NCBI RefSeq assembly: GCF_000247475.1
Contig: NZ_AHZC01000386.1
Span: forward strand, 42,723 to 106,722
DNA: 64,000 nucleotides
DNA from: Rhizobium sp. PDO1-076
Lineage (GTDB): Bacteria > Pseudomonadota > Alphaproteobacteria > Rhizobiales > Rhizobiaceae
Reading direction: 5' to 3'
Shown: one piece after another, positions 49,655 through 59,396 of the stretch
Numbering within the stretch: the first letter of the stretch is position 1
Layout of the letters: every line of letters begins with the position of its first letter
Notes under the pieces: model-generated
Database searches by the model: none
What the model was told of the DNA's origin: nothing
Seen by the model: the letters and a program-made list of their open reading frames with translations, nothing else
Made by a program: the position numbers and the translations under genes

Positions 49655-49933
49655 TTAAATCTCTTCGCCAAACTTGTCGGCAATCAGCGTTTCCAGCGCC
49701 TCTATGACGGCGATCGCCTGATTGCCGGTGGCGCTGACATGGATCGAGCATCCGGGGCTTGCGGCCAGCATCATCAGCCCCATGATCGACGTACCACCGA
49801 CGGTGGTGCCATCCTTGGACACGCTCACGGCTGCATCGAAGCCGCCGACCATCTGGACGAATTTCGCCGAAGCACGTGCATGCAGTCCGCGTTTGTTGAT
49901 GATCAGCATTTCGCGGGCGATCGGACCAGTCAT
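49655..49933 (-). CDS. HPr-family phosphocarrier protein
   Basis: A 92-residue HPr. The phospho-accepting histidine is at residue 18 in KRGLHARASAKF, and the regulatory-serine helix region reads VGGTSIMGLMMLAA with a serine at the HprK target position. It lies six bases after the EIIA gene. With EIIA and HprK nearby and no sugar permease in the window, it belongs to a regulatory PTS rather than a transport system. Confidence 0.95.
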   Translation of the reverse strand: MTGPIAREMLIINKRGLHARASAKFVQMVGGFDAAVSVSKDGTTVGGTSIMGLMMLAASPGCSIHVSATGNQAIAVIEALETLIADKFGEEI

Positions 49934-49939
49934 GATGTC

Positions 49940-50341
49940 TTACTTTCCGCTGAGCACACGGCTGGCAACGTTGATGTATTTGCGCCCGGCTTCGGATGCC
50001 TCGATCAGCGCCCGGTCCATGTCATTGTCACCGCGCACACCGGCGAGTTTGATCAGCATCGGCAGGTTGACGCCGGCGATGACCTCGATCCGGCCGTTGT
50101 TCATGACAGAAATTGCGAGATTGGAGGGTGTCCCGCCAAACATGTCGGTCAGGATAATTACACCATGGCCGTCATCGGCCCGCAGAACCGCGTCAAGAAT
50201 GTCCTGACGGCGCTGGTCCATATCATCATCCGGGCCGATCGAAACGGTCTCGATATTTTTTTGTGGGCCGACGACATGCTCCACCGCATGGTGAAACTCT
50301 TCAGCCAGCTTGCCATGTGTGACAAGCACAAGTCCGATCAT
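49940..50341 (-). CDS. PTS EIIA component, mannose family
   Basis: A 133-residue EIIA-Man-type protein. The phosphorylated histidine is residue 9 in VLVTHGKLAEEF, and ILTDMFGGTPSNLA is the family signature. It has no attached IIB domain and no membrane partner nearby. In Alphaproteobacteria such stand-alone EIIA proteins receive phosphate from HPr and act in regulation. It lies between hprK (108 bases upstream) and HPr. Confidence 0.93.
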   Translation of the reverse strand: MIGLVLVTHGKLAEEFHHAVEHVVGPQKNIETVSIGPDDDMDQRRQDILDAVLRADDGHGVIILTDMFGGTPSNLAISVMNNGRIEVIAGVNLPMLIKLAGVRGDNDMDRALIEASEAGRKYINVASRVLSGK

Positions 50342-50449
50342 TCTTTACTGCCCCTTAGCGCAAACATTGGCCAAATAACGCAACACGGAGGCTCCGTCTA
50401 TCAGCACGAGGCCATCTTGGCGATGAAAATGGGAAGTGCAAGCCCAGAA

Positions 50450-50896
50450 TCATACGCTCCGAATAAGGGCGAAGATATGGGAAAGTGGAAATCGGACAGA
50501 CTGGGGGACACGGATAACGGGAAGGTGAATTGTTTTCGTGACTTCCAATTGTTCCTGATCCGGTGGCAATCGGTCGGCGTCAGCCGACGCGACGGGCACG
50601 ATTGCGTAGTGCAGCGGAGCCTGCTCGACCCACTGCATCCTGACGATACCGCTGTGGCGCAATTCAAGAAGCCCGCGGATGCTGGCTGGCCCGCGTCCGA
50701 TGATCTGGTCATCTTCGCGCGAAACGATCACCCGGTCGTCGGAGATCAGTGCCGAGGACTGTCCGCCAAGACGCGCTTCGGCCATGCAGTCAAAGGCCAA
50801 GGACGATTTTCCGGCTCCTGACGGGCCAACGAATATCAGACCGATCCCGTCAACGATGATGGCGCTCGCGTGAATGTTTTCGCCAATGTCTGTCAT
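50450..50896 (-). CDS. hprK: HPr kinase/phosphorylase, short alphaproteobacterial form
   Basis: A 148-residue HprK made only of the catalytic domain; Firmicute HprK has an extra N-terminal domain and is about twice as long. Walker A GPSGAGKSS is at residues 24-32, and the signature region ALISDDRVIV follows. The protein phosphorylates HPr on serine. The start overlaps the chvG stop by four bases (ATGA), so it is translated with the ChvG/ChvI two-component system. Confidence 0.92.
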   Translation of the reverse strand: MTDIGENIHASAIIVDGIGLIFVGPSGAGKSSLAFDCMAEARLGGQSSALISDDRVIVSREDDQIIGRGPASIRGLLELRHSGIVRMQWVEQAPLHYAIVPVASADADRLPPDQEQLEVTKTIHLPVIRVPQSVRFPLSHIFALIRSV

Positions 50897-52674
50897 GCCG
50901 GAGCATCGATCGGAAGAGTGAGAACGAAGCGCGCGCCCAGCAGTGCCTTGCTGTCCGGATCGATGACATTCTCTGCCCGTAGCGTCCCGCCATGTGCTTC
51001 TGCGATCTGTCGGCTGATCGACAGGCCAAGACCGGAATTCTGGCCAAAGCTCTCTCCATCAGGACGGTCGGTGTAGAAGCGCTCGAAAATACGGTCGATA
51101 TTCTCGGCCTGGATGCCGGGGCCATTGTCTTCGATCTGAACCAGGCATCGCCCACGTGTGCGCGACAGGCGAACCCTGATCCGGCCGCCCTGTTCGGGAA
51201 CGAAGGAGCGGGCATTTTCGATCAGGTTGGTGATGATCTGCCCCAGACGCAGGTCATGGCCATTGACCAGGAACCGCGCCTTGGAACCAGGCTTCTGGTC
51301 GATGATATAGTCGATTTCGACAGCCTTCTTGCCGCTGCGGATTTCGCGCGAGATATCCACGAGGCTCGATAGCAGGACCTCCATGTCGACCGGCTTGGCG
51401 TCGGAACGTGCTAGCTCCGCATCAAGGCGTGAGGCGTCGGAAATGTCGCTGATCAGCCGGTCGAGGCGCCGCACGTCGTGCTGGATGATATCCATCAGCC
51501 GCTGCCGCGACTGATCGGACTTGGCCAGAGGCAGCGTCTCGACGGCAGACCGCAGCGAGGTGAGGGGGTTCTTCAGCTCATGGCTGACATCCGCTGCAAA
51601 ACTCTCGATTGCATCGATGCGGTCATAGAGTGCGGTTGTCATCTCGCGCAAGGCGATCGACAGGTTGCCGATTTCGTCCTGACGGGCCGAGAAGTCCGGG
51701 ATTTCTTCGCGCTCGCGCGCACCGCGACGCACCCGGATGGCCGCTGCCGCAAGCCGGCGCAGCGGATTGGCGATGGTCGAGGACAGGAGCAGCGACACGA
51801 CGATGTTGACGAGCGTCGCCACGCCGAAGACGCGCATGATCGCCAGGCGCTCGGCATGTACGATCTTGTCGATATCGCCGGCCTGGGTGGACAGCAGGAG
51901 CACGCCGAGTACGGCGCGGAAACGCTGGACCGGCACGGCAACAGAAACGATCAGCTCGCCCTGATCCGTCACTCGGACCACGGCACCACGCACACCGGTC
52001 AGCGCATTCATCACTTCCGGATAGATCGAACCGTCGCCACCGGGTGCTTCCTTATAGACCGGCAGATTGCCCGGCTGCAGTACCGTGTTGAAGATCCGCG
52101 CTACCCAGTTGGTCAGGCTTGAGGAATCATTGTCCACCGGCGGCAGGTCGAAACGCAGGACCTGGCCGCGGGAATAGAGATGACGGGAATCGAGCAGCAG
52201 ATTGGCATCGGCGTCGAACAGCCGGGCGCGAGTGCGCGTCGGTGAGATGAGCCGGCGCAACACGGGTGCGACGCGCTCCGGATTGATCGGAAATTCCAGG
52301 TCTTCGTCATTCGGGACCGGCGTGATGCTTTGGCCGGCCTGCAACTCCAGCAGTTTTTCCGGGTCGATGGTGATCGAATTGGTATCAACCGACGCCGACG
52401 CGGAAATTGCGCCGGCGATGATTTCCCCTTGGGTGAGCAGGCTCTCGACACGCGCATCAATCAGTCCCTCGCGGAACTGATTGAGATACATGATCCCGCC
52501 GACCAGAACGATCAGGGCCGCCAGATTGAAGAAGACAATCCGCCGTGTCAGGCTCGAAAACAGAGCATGGCCGAAGATGCGCCGGATCAGGGTGAACGGG
52601 TGGGTAAAGAGCCGGCGCGACTCCGAGGCGCCTTCCAGCTCCTCCAAGGTGTCTTCATCTACCTGCTTGGCCAA
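50893..52674 (-). CDS. chvG: sensor histidine kinase ChvG (ExoS)
   Basis: A 593-residue membrane sensor kinase. The first membrane span is about 46-65, a periplasmic sensor region of about 210 residues follows, the second span is about 280-300, then HAMP. The phospho-acceptor histidine is 365 in SFAADVSHELKNPL and the ATPase motifs follow (NLIENARSF, DNGPGI, SGLGLSISRQ). ChvG and ChvI in rhizobia and Agrobacterium respond to acid and envelope signals and control exopolysaccharide, motility and host interaction. It lies 112 bases after chvI. Confidence 0.95.
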   Translation of the reverse strand: MAKQVDEDTLEELEGASESRRLFTHPFTLIRRIFGHALFSSLTRRIVFFNLAALIVLVGGIMYLNQFREGLIDARVESLLTQGEIIAGAISASASVDTNSITIDPEKLLELQAGQSITPVPNDEDLEFPINPERVAPVLRRLISPTRTRARLFDADANLLLDSRHLYSRGQVLRFDLPPVDNDSSSLTNWVARIFNTVLQPGNLPVYKEAPGGDGSIYPEVMNALTGVRGAVVRVTDQGELIVSVAVPVQRFRAVLGVLLLSTQAGDIDKIVHAERLAIMRVFGVATLVNIVVSLLLSSTIANPLRRLAAAAIRVRRGAREREEIPDFSARQDEIGNLSIALREMTTALYDRIDAIESFAADVSHELKNPLTSLRSAVETLPLAKSDQSRQRLMDIIQHDVRRLDRLISDISDASRLDAELARSDAKPVDMEVLLSSLVDISREIRSGKKAVEIDYIIDQKPGSKARFLVNGHDLRLGQIITNLIENARSFVPEQGGRIRVRLSRTRGRCLVQIEDNGPGIQAENIDRIFERFYTDRPDGESFGQNSGLGLSISRQIAEAHGGTLRAENVIDPDSKALLGARFVLTLPIDAPA

Positions 52675-52786
52675 ACTCCACCCTTTCGCCTGCCGTTCTA
52701 ACCGCTAGTGCTCAAGCCGAAGCCATTTGCCCAGGACCATGAGCCCCAAGTCTCGGCAGATCTCCGCGGTCAACGGTCAGGTTTGT

Positions 52787-53512
52787 TCACGCTGCTTCGC
52801 GGAAGCGGTAGCCCACGCCGTAGAGCGTTTCAATCATGTCGAAGTCCGTATCGACCATTTTGAACTTCTTGCGCAGCCGTTTGATATGGCTGTCGATGGT
52901 TCGGTCGTCGACATAAACCTGCTCATCGTAAGCTGCGTCCATCAGCGCGTCGCGGCTTTTGACAACGCCGGGGCGCTGTGCGAGCGACTGCAGGATGAGG
53001 AATTCGGTGACCGTCAGGGTCACTGGATCGCCCTTCCAGGTGCAGGTATGGCGTTCCTGGTCCATCACCAGTTGGCCGCGCTCCAGCGTTCGAGCTTGTT
53101 GCTCGGCCGTTGGCTTGCCGGGGCCGCCGATGGCGGACAGGTTTTCGCGATTGGCTGCCCGGCGCAGGATTGCCTTGACGCGCTCCACCAGCAGCCGCTG
53201 CGAAAACGGCTTGGTGATGAAATCGTCAGCACCCATTTTCAAGCCGAACAGTTCGTCGATTTCCTCATCCTTGGAGGTAAGGAAGATGACGGGAATGTCA
53301 GATTTCTGGCGCAGACGACGCAGCAGTTCCATGCCGTCCATGCGCGGCATCTTGATGTCGAAGATGGCAAGCTGCGGAGGCCGTGCGAGCAGGCCGTCCA
53401 GCGCAGAGGCGCCATCGGTATAGGTCTCGACCTTGTATCCTTCTGCCTCGAGCGCGATCGAGACCGAAGTGAGGATATTGCGGTCGTCATCCACGAGCGC
53501 GATCGTCTGCAT
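52787..53512 (-). CDS. chvI: response regulator ChvI
   Basis: A 241-residue OmpR-type regulator with receiver domain (phospho-acceptor aspartate 52 in [11 protein letters not shown], switch region FLTSKDE, conserved lysine in ITKPFS). The C-terminal winged helix contains [20 protein letters not shown] at 53512 gives [10 protein letters not shown] and the 241 residues I recall for Agrobacterium ChvI; in-frame ATGs at 53533 and 53527 are also possible. It is divergent from pckA across a 357-base gap. ChvI is essential in several rhizobia, or conditionally so. Confidence 0.95.
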   Translation of the reverse strand: MQTIALVDDDRNILTSVSIALEAEGYKVETYTDGASALDGLLARPPQLAIFDIKMPRMDGMELLRRLRQKSDIPVIFLTSKDEEIDELFGLKMGADDFITKPFSQRLLVERVKAILRRAANRENLSAIGGPGKPTAEQQARTLERGQLVMDQERHTCTWKGDPVTLTVTEFLILQSLAQRPGVVKSRDALMDAAYDEQVYVDDRTIDSHIKRLRKKFKMVDTDFDMIETLYGVGYRFREAA

Positions 53513-53869
53513 GCTGTACGTCTCCATCGTCATGTAAGCGCTGCTCCTGGTGTGTCACCCAGCCCAGCTCTGGTGGCATGGCAGTGCTTAATGGGGATAA
53601 AGGTGGAACAAATTGTGGCAAAGATAAAGGGACGATGTTGCTGAGGCTCTTGGCGCGCGCAGATCACTGCCTGAAGCACCCTCTTGGGTTGTGCCTCCCC
53701 TTGGAATGGAACGAGAACTAAACGATTTAAAAATGCTTTCAGCAATTTAAATCGATTAAATAATTGATATCATTATATTATTTAAGAAGCCCCACTTGCC
53801 TTTCTAAAATTCACCGACTAATTTCTACCTATTCAAGTATTGTGGCTCACGTTGAGAGGATGCGCGCCC
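53513..53869. promoter_or_regulatory. chvI-pckA divergent control region
   Basis: This 357-base gene-free stretch is GC-rich next to chvI but strongly AT-rich from about 53710 to 53850, unlike the rest of the window. It must hold the chvI and pckA promoters; the dyad at 53723-53754 is the clearest element. I see no believable small gene or RNA here. Confidence 0.6.
53723..53768. promoter_or_regulatory. AT-rich dyads, candidate pckA operators
   Basis: CGATTTAAA (53723-53731) and TTTAAATCG (53746-53754) are a perfect nine-base inverted repeat. TGCT/AGCA nested between them makes a near-continuous hairpin. A second imperfect dyad, ATCGATT-AAAT-AATTGAT, is at 53751-53768. CG-centred AT-rich palindromes fit LacI/GalR-type regulators such as PckR, known to control pckA in Sinorhizobium; the assignment is inference. 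Confidence 0.45.
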
Positions 53870-55480
53870 ATGGAGGAATTCGGTGTAAATAACCCCGCAA
53901 TTGGGGTCGCGACGATCGGTCTCGGCAATGCCGCCAGCGTTCGCTACAACCTGGGCGAAGGCCTCCTTTACGAGGAATCGATTCGCCGCGGCGAGGCTGA
54001 GCTCACTGCGGATGGCGCATTGCGCGCCCTGACTGGTCAGCACACCGGGCGTTCCGCCAAGGACAAGTTTGTCGTGCGCGATGGCAAGGCAGATGGCCAA
54101 ATCTGGTGGGACAACAACAAGCCACTGTCGCCTGAGCATTTTTCCGTCCTGCACCGGGACATGCTTGCTCATGCTGCAGGCAAGGATCTGTTCGTTCAGG
54201 ATCTGATCGGTGGTGCCGACAAGGACAATGCGCTTCCGACCCGCGTTGTGACGGAATTCGCCTGGCATTCGCTGTTCATCCGCAATCTTCTGATTCGTCC
54301 CGACCGTTCGGCTCTCGCTGCGTTTGTACCCAAGCTGACGATCATCGACCTGCCGAGCTTCCGCGCGGATCCAGACCGCCACGGCTGCCGCAGCGAGACG
54401 GTCATTGCTTGCGACCTGACCAATGGCATCGTTCTGATAGGCGGCACGTCCTATGCCGGTGAGATGAAAAAGTCGGTCTTCACGGTCCTTAACTACCTTC
54501 TGCCGCCAAAGGGCGTTATGCCGATGCATTGCTCGGCCAATGTCGGTCCGGATGGCGATGCTGCCGTCTTCTTCGGCCTGTCGGGCACTGGCAAGACGAC
54601 GCTGTCTGCCGATCCGAGCCGAACGCTGGTTGGCGACGACGAGCATGGCTGGGGTGAAAACGGCATCTTCAACTTTGAGGGCGGTTGCTATGCCAAGACC
54701 ATCCGTCTTTCGGCTGAAGCTGAGCCGGAGATCTACGCCACGACCAAGCGTTTCGGCACGGTTCTCGAAAACGTCGTTCTCGACGAAAACCGCATTCCGG
54801 ATTTCAACGATGGCTCGCTGACCGAAAATACCCGCTGTGCCTATCCGCTGCACTTTATTCCAAACGCATCGGAAACCGGTACTGCACCGCATCCGAAGAC
54901 GATCATCATGCTGACGGCCGATGCCTTTGGCGTGCTGCCGCCGATCGCCCGCCTGACGCCTGAGCAGGCCATGTACCACTTCCTGTCTGGTTATACCGCC
55001 AAGGTTGCCGGCACGGAAAAGGGCGTGACCGAGCCGGAAGCAACCTTCTCGACCTGCTTTGGTGCGCCGTTCATGCCGCGTCATCCGACCGAATACGGCA
55101 ACCTGCTGCGCGATTTGATTGCCCGTCACGAGGTCGACTGCTGGCTGGTCAACACCGGCTGGACCGGTGGCGCTTACGGCACCGGCAACCGCATGCCGAT
55201 CAAGGCGACTCGCGCTTTGCTCACGGCTGCGTTGAGGGGCGAGTTGAAAAAGGCCGAGATGCGGACGGATCCGAACTTCGGATTTGCCGTTCCAGTGGTC
55301 GTGGATGGTGTCGATACCAAGATCCTCGACCCGCGCTCGACCTGGTCCGATGGGGCCGCCTATGACGTGCAAGCCAGGAAACTCGTCGGCATGTTCATCA
55401 ACAACTTCGCCAAGTTTGAAGCCCATGTCGATGGCAAGGTGCGCGACGCGGCGCCTGGTGTTGCGATCGCAGCCGAATAA
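53870..55480 (+). CDS. pckA: phosphoenolpyruvate carboxykinase (ATP)
   Basis: A 536-residue ATP-type PEP carboxykinase, which converts oxaloacetate to PEP at the start of gluconeogenesis. The kinase-1a P-loop GLSGTGKT is at residues 236-243, preceded by the metal-binding [24 protein letters not shown] lies near the C-terminus. ATG at 53870 gives MEEFGVNNP and the length known for Sinorhizobium; GAGAGGA stands nine bases upstream. Growth on succinate and other acids depends on it in rhizobia. A terminator follows. Confidence 0.97.
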   Translation: MEEFGVNNPAIGVATIGLGNAASVRYNLGEGLLYEESIRRGEAELTADGALRALTGQHTGRSAKDKFVVRDGKADGQIWWDNNKPLSPEHFSVLHRDMLAHAAGKDLFVQDLIGGADKDNALPTRVVTEFAWHSLFIRNLLIRPDRSALAAFVPKLTIIDLPSFRADPDRHGCRSETVIACDLTNGIVLIGGTSYAGEMKKSVFTVLNYLLPPKGVMPMHCSANVGPDGDAAVFFGLSGTGKTTLSADPSRTLVGDDEHGWGENGIFNFEGGCYAKTIRLSAEAEPEIYATTKRFGTVLENVVLDENRIPDFNDGSLTENTRCAYPLHFIPNASETGTAPHPKTIIMLTADAFGVLPPIARLTPEQAMYHFLSGYTAKVAGTEKGVTEPEATFSTCFGAPFMPRHPTEYGNLLRDLIARHEVDCWLVNTGWTGGAYGTGNRMPIKATRALLTAALRGELKKAEMRTDPNFGFAVPVVVDGVDTKILDPRSTWSDGAAYDVQARKLVGMFINNFAKFEAHVDGKVRDAAPGVAIAAE

Positions 55481-55503
55481 GTCCGGCTTCAGAAACTGAC
55501 ATG

Positions 55504-55535
55504 AAAGGCCCGGTGGAGTTTCGCCGGGCCTTTTC
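55504..55535 (+). terminator. terminator after pckA
   Basis: AAAGGCCCGG (55504-55513) pairs with CCGGGCCTTT (55524-55533), a ten-base loop between, then T and C residues. It lies 24 bases after the stop. Confidence 0.85.
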
Positions 55536-55601
55536 TTGTCGCTTGCCTTGTTGCTGTTTGTTGCCGATATGGAATGTCTGACAGACACGACGTGAAGAAC
55601 T

Positions 55602-56036
55602 ATGGCCAGCGATCCGCTTTACATCAACAACCGCATCACCATAGCGGGCTGGGAACTGGCCGAGCAGTTCGTTCTGGCCGGTGGCCCGGGCGGCCAGAAC
55701 GTCAACAAGGTCTCGACGGCTGTTCAACTGTTCTTCAACATCCTCGGATCGCCCGCCCTCAATGATCGGGTCAAGCAGAATGCGGCGGCATTGGCTGGCC
55801 GGCGCCTGTCCAAGGAAGGCGTGCTGATGATCGAGGCCAATCGATTTCGCAGCCAGGAACGCAATCGCGAAGATGCGCGCGAACGCCTGAAGGAACTGAT
55901 CCTGAAGGCCGCCGAACCGCCACCACCACCGCGGCGCAAAACTAAGCCAACCAAAGGATCGGTGGAGCGCCGTCTGAAGGAAAAGTCCGGGCGCTCCGAG
56001 GTGAAAAAAATGCGCGGCAGACCGGGTGGAGACTAA
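55602..56036 (+). CDS. arfB: peptidyl-tRNA hydrolase ArfB (YaeJ)
   Basis: A 144-residue stalled-ribosome rescue factor. The catalytic GGQ is at residues 30-32 in AGGPGGQNVNKVST, and the basic tail (RRLKEKSGRSEVKKMRGR) enters the mRNA channel of ribosomes lacking mRNA in the A site. It lacks the codon-recognition domains of true release factors. It is transcribed away from the pckA terminator, so it has its own promoter. Confidence 0.95.
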   Translation: MASDPLYINNRITIAGWELAEQFVLAGGPGGQNVNKVSTAVQLFFNILGSPALNDRVKQNAAALAGRRLSKEGVLMIEANRFRSQERNREDARERLKELILKAAEPPPPPRRKTKPTKGSVERRLKEKSGRSEVKKMRGRPGGD

Positions 56037-56121
56037 TTCAGCTGTCTTTAAATTAGAAAATCACTTGTCTTTTGCAGGCCTCTGCAGTCATCTGGTCGAT
56101 AACAACCAAGGAGGGCTACCG

Positions 56122-56595
56122 ATGGGCTTTTTCAATTTCATCAAGAGCGCCGGCAAGAAGCTTGGACTGGGCGGCGAGGACGAAGCGCCGGATGTCGAAG
56201 CGGTCAAGAAGGAACTGGCCTCCCACGATCTTGGCACGGACAAGGTTGACGTCGAGGTCGTCAATGACAAGATCGTCTTGAAGGGCGTGGTCAAGGATCA
56301 GTCGATTTTTGAAAAGGCAGTCGTTGCTGTTGGCAATACGCTCGGCATTTCCACCGTGGAAGCCACCGAGTTGAAGATTGCCGAGGCGGACAGCGCTGCA
56401 CCTGTCGCTGCAAAGGAACCGGTTTTTCATACGGTCAAGAAGGGCGACAATTTGTGGAAGATCGCCGAAGCCGCATATGGCAAGGGCAAGGGTGCAAAGC
56501 ATACGCTGATTTTCGAAGCGAACCGGCCGATGCTCAGCCATCCGGACAAGATCTATCCGGGCCAGGTGTTGCGCATCCCCCCGCTTGCCGACTAA
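56122..56595 (+). CDS. kbp: BON-LysM protein, Kbp (YgaU) homologue
   Basis: A 157-residue protein with N-terminal MGFFNFIKSAGKKLG, a BON domain (about 25-90) and a C-terminal LysM domain (about 105-155, HTVKKGDNLWKIAEAAYG and HPDKIYPGQVLRIP). The same order is seen in E. coli Kbp, a soluble potassium-binding protein linked to osmotic and envelope stress. No signal peptide is visible. The ribosome site AAGGAGG seven bases before ATG 56122 is the strongest in the window, suggesting high expression. Confidence 0.92.
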   Translation: MGFFNFIKSAGKKLGLGGEDEAPDVEAVKKELASHDLGTDKVDVEVVNDKIVLKGVVKDQSIFEKAVVAVGNTLGISTVEATELKIAEADSAAPVAAKEPVFHTVKKGDNLWKIAEAAYGKGKGAKHTLIFEANRPMLSHPDKIYPGQVLRIPPLAD

Positions 56596-56601
56596 CCTCG
56601 T

Positions 56602-57252
56602 TTGAGGGCAACGGAAGCAAAGACAAAGAACGTGAAGACAAAACTGCCCCTCTCGGAGGGGCTTATTCATTTTCCCGGCTATTTTGACCGGGCCGAACAG
56701 GACGTCCTGGTGACTGCGGTGCGAGATGTGGTGGCGGAAGCACCTCTGTATGTGCCTGTCATGCCTGGCACCGGCAAACCCATGTCCGTGCGCATGACCA
56801 ATTGCGGGTCGCTCGGCTGGGTAACGGACAAGGAGCGCGGCTATCGCTACCAGGCGACCCATCCAGTCACAGGCAGGCCTTGGCTTGCAATCCCGCAGAT
56901 GCTTGTTGATCTCTGGCGCGAGGTGTCCGACTACGACAAGGATCCGGAAGCCTGCCTTGTCAATTTCTACGGCGACGATGCCAAGATGGGTCTGCACCAG
57001 GACCGGGACGAGACCGATTTTAACGCTCCCGTTGTCTCCGTTTCCCTCGGCAACAGTTGCCTCTTCCGCATCGGCGGATTGGAGCGCAAGGATCGAACCA
57101 GTTCGCTAAAGCTCGACAGCGGCGATGTCTTTGTGTTGGGCGGAGCAGGCAGGCTCTGCTTTCACGGCGTCGACCGAATCTATCCCGGCACCTCGACACT
57201 GCTGAAAAACGGCGGCCGCATCAATCTGACCCTGCGGCGCGTTAATCCCTGA
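56602..57252 (+). CDS. alkB: AlkB-family DNA/RNA oxidative demethylase
   Basis: A 216-residue iron(II)/2-oxoglutarate dioxygenase that removes alkyl lesions such as 1-methyladenine. The metal ligands are H132 and D134 (LHQDRDE) and H188 (CFHGVDR); R206 in GGRINLTLR binds 2-oxoglutarate. The start is uncertain: TTG at 56602 or GTG at 56632 (about 206 residues); neither has a clear ribosome site. It lies six bases after kbp, so the two may be cotranscribed. A 14-base palindrome lies between it and the convergent coaA stop. Confidence 0.93.
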   Translation: MRATEAKTKNVKTKLPLSEGLIHFPGYFDRAEQDVLVTAVRDVVAEAPLYVPVMPGTGKPMSVRMTNCGSLGWVTDKERGYRYQATHPVTGRPWLAIPQMLVDLWREVSDYDKDPEACLVNFYGDDAKMGLHQDRDETDFNAPVVSVSLGNSCLFRIGGLERKDRTSSLKLDSGDVFVLGGAGRLCFHGVDRIYPGTSTLLKNGGRINLTLRRVNP

Positions 57253-57274
57253 TCCATAGCCGGCGATCGATCGC

Positions 57275-58270
57275 CTACAATTTTCTCAGCGCGACTTTCT
57301 CTACAAGGTGATTGCTGCCCTTGCGCAGGATCAGATCGGCGCGCGGTCGTGTCGGCAGGATGTTTTCCCGCAGGTTTTTCAAATTGATGTTGTTCCACAA
57401 GCCTTCGGCAATGGTCATCGCTTCAGGCTCGCTGATCGTCGCATAGCGATGGAAATAGGAGTTCGGATCGCGAAAAGCCGTCTGTCTGAGGCGCATGAAG
57501 CGCTCGACATACCAGCGATGGATCGCATTCTCATCGGCATCGATATAGATCGAGAAATCGAAGAAATCCGAGACCATCGGCACGATCTTGCCGTCTGCCG
57601 GCAGATTGCGCGATTGCAGAACATTGATACCCTCGAAAATCAGGATGTCCGGCCGGTCGATCACCACATGTTCGTTGGGGAGTACGTCATAGATCAGGTG
57701 CGAATAGCAAGGCGCCTTGACGTTCGGCAGTCCCGCCTTGATCGCCGACAGGAAGCGCAGCAGTGCGCCGATGTCGTAGCTTTCGGGGAAACCCTTACGG
57801 TTGAGGATATCATTCTTGGTCAGGTGCGCGTTGGGATAGAGAAAGCCGTCCGTGGTGACCAGATCGACCTTTGGGCTCGAAGGCCAGCGCGCGAGAAGTT
57901 CTTTCAGGATGCGCGCCGTGGTCGATTTTCCAACTGCGACGGACCCGGCAATGCCGATGACGAACGGCGTCTTGAAAACGTCCGACATGCTGAGGAATCG
58001 ATTGCGTTGCTCGAACAGCAGTTGCGAGGATTCGACATGTGACGAGAGCAGGCGCGACAGTGACAGATAGATCCGCCGCACCTCATCAAGATCGATCGGG
58101 TCGTCGATCGACCGCAGCCGATGCACTTCGTCGGCTGTCAAAGTCAGCGGCGTATCGGCGCGAAAATGCGCCCATTCCTCGGAATCGAAGAACAGATAGG
58201 GCGAATAGCCATTGGCCTGGAAATGGTCGAGGACTTCTGGCGCTTCGGATTCCCGTATAGATATCGTCAT
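57275..58270 (-). CDS. coaA: pantothenate kinase, type I
   Basis: A 331-residue kinase for the first and regulated step of coenzyme A synthesis. The P-loop GSVAVGKST is at residues 109-117, and [12 protein letters not shown] and FSIYIDADE follow. The start overlaps hisE by four bases (ATGA), placing it at the end of hisB-hisH-hisA-hisF-hisE-coaA, an arrangement common in Rhizobiales. Confidence 0.96.
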   Translation of the reverse strand: MTISIRESEAPEVLDHFQANGYSPYLFFDSEEWAHFRADTPLTLTADEVHRLRSIDDPIDLDEVRRIYLSLSRLLSSHVESSQLLFEQRNRFLSMSDVFKTPFVIGIAGSVAVGKSTTARILKELLARWPSSPKVDLVTTDGFLYPNAHLTKNDILNRKGFPESYDIGALLRFLSAIKAGLPNVKAPCYSHLIYDVLPNEHVVIDRPDILIFEGINVLQSRNLPADGKIVPMVSDFFDFSIYIDADENAIHRWYVERFMRLRQTAFRDPNSYFHRYATISEPEAMTIAEGLWNNINLKNLRENILPTRPRADLILRKGSNHLVEKVALRKL

Positions 58271-58590
58271 GGATCCTGCCGGCTGGCCTTCTCGTTCAGG
58301 CCCGTCTGAGCGGTTCTGCGCTCAAGTTCCTGCATCACGTCTTGTAAAGGTATGTCCGCAATTTTCAATACGACCATCAGGTGATAGAGCAGGTCGGCGC
58401 TTTCGTAGACGAGGTTCTCCCGATCGTTCTGAACCGCTGCCATAACAGCCTCGATGGCTTCCTCGCCAAGTTTCTTTGCCGCCTTGTTCTGCCCGCCCGC
58501 GACGAGTTTCGCCGTCCAGGATTGGTCCGGGGTAGCCTTGGCGCGCTTTGCCACGATGGCTTCGAGATCGGAGAGGGAAAAAGCGGTCAT
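58267..58590 (-). CDS. hisE: phosphoribosyl-ATP diphosphatase
   Basis: A 107-residue MazG-like enzyme for the second step of histidine synthesis. Typical segments are [20 protein letters not shown] followed by EAIEAVMAA, and [13 protein letters not shown]. It is a stand-alone HisE, not fused to HisI. It lies 17 bases after hisF. Confidence 0.95.
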   Translation of the reverse strand: MTAFSLSDLEAIVAKRAKATPDQSWTAKLVAGGQNKAAKKLGEEAIEAVMAAVQNDRENLVYESADLLYHLMVVLKIADIPLQDVMQELERRTAQTGLNEKASRQDP

Positions 58591-58607
58591 ATCTGCCTTC
58601 CTTGCGC

Positions 58608-59384
58608 TCAGTCGAGCCGCATCGCGATGCCTGCTTCGGCCATGTAGGCCTTGGCCTCGGCGATCGAATAGTTGCCGAAGTGGAAGATGGAGGCGGCAAG
58701 CACGGCCGTTGCGTGACCGTCGCGAATGCCGGCGACCAGATCGTCGAGATTGCCGACGCCGCCGGACGCGATCACCGGCACCCGGACGCTGTCTGCGATG
58801 GTACGCGTCAGGCCGATATCATAGCCACTTTTGGTGCCGTCCCGGTCCATCGAGGTCACCAGCAATTCGCCAGCGCCGCGTTCGACCATCTTGATGGCGA
58901 ATTCGACAGCGTCGATTCCGGTTGGCTGGCGTCCACCGTGGGTGAAGATTTCCCACCTGTCGGTTTCCCCGCTGGCAGAGACCTTCTTGGCGTCGATCGA
59001 CACGACGATGCACTGGTTGCCGAATTTGTCGGCTGCTTCAGCGACGAAATCGGGGTTGTTGACCGCTGCCGAATTGATCGAAACCTTGTCCGCGCCGCAA
59101 AGCAGCAGCTTGCGGATATCGGCAACTGCGCGCACGCCACCACCGACGGTCAGCGGCATGAAGCAATGATCGGCCGTCTGGGCGACGACGTCGAAGATCG
59201 TGTCGCGATTGTCTGATGAAGCGGTGATGTCGAGGAAACAGAGTTCGTCGGCGCCAACTGCATCATATGCCTTTGCGGCCAGCACGGGATCGCCGGCATC
59301 GATCAGGTCGACAAAATTGACGCCCTTGACGACACGGCCGTCCTTGACGTCGAGACAGGGAATTACGCGGGCTTTGAGCGTCAT
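58608..59384 (-). CDS. hisF: imidazole glycerol phosphate synthase, cyclase subunit
   Basis: A 258-residue TIM barrel that, with HisH-supplied ammonia, forms imidazole-glycerol phosphate and AICAR. The N-terminus has [18 protein letters not shown] with the catalytic aspartate. [13 protein letters not shown] and the second catalytic aspartate in VSIDAKKV are present, as is [13 protein letters not shown]. It lies 12 bases after hisA. Confidence 0.97.
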   Translation of the reverse strand: MTLKARVIPCLDVKDGRVVKGVNFVDLIDAGDPVLAAKAYDAVGADELCFLDITASSDNRDTIFDVVAQTADHCFMPLTVGGGVRAVADIRKLLLCGADKVSINSAAVNNPDFVAEAADKFGNQCIVVSIDAKKVSASGETDRWEIFTHGGRQPTGIDAVEFAIKMVERGAGELLVTSMDRDGTKSGYDIGLTRTIADSVRVPVIASGGVGNLDDLVAGIRDGHATAVLAASIFHFGNYSIAEAKAYMAEAGIAMRLD

Positions 59385-59396
59385 GGAATTGTCCTC

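Noticed and set aside
53825..55588. A 587-codon open frame opposite pckA
   Set aside because: Shadow of pckA; runs through the pckA terminator hairpin and start region, so not a believable gene.
57262..57275. GGCGATCGATCGCC, a perfect 14-base palindrome between alkB and coaA
   Set aside because: No T-run and only a tiny possible loop, so not a normal terminator. GATCGATC palindromes are common in GC-rich DNA; it may be chance.
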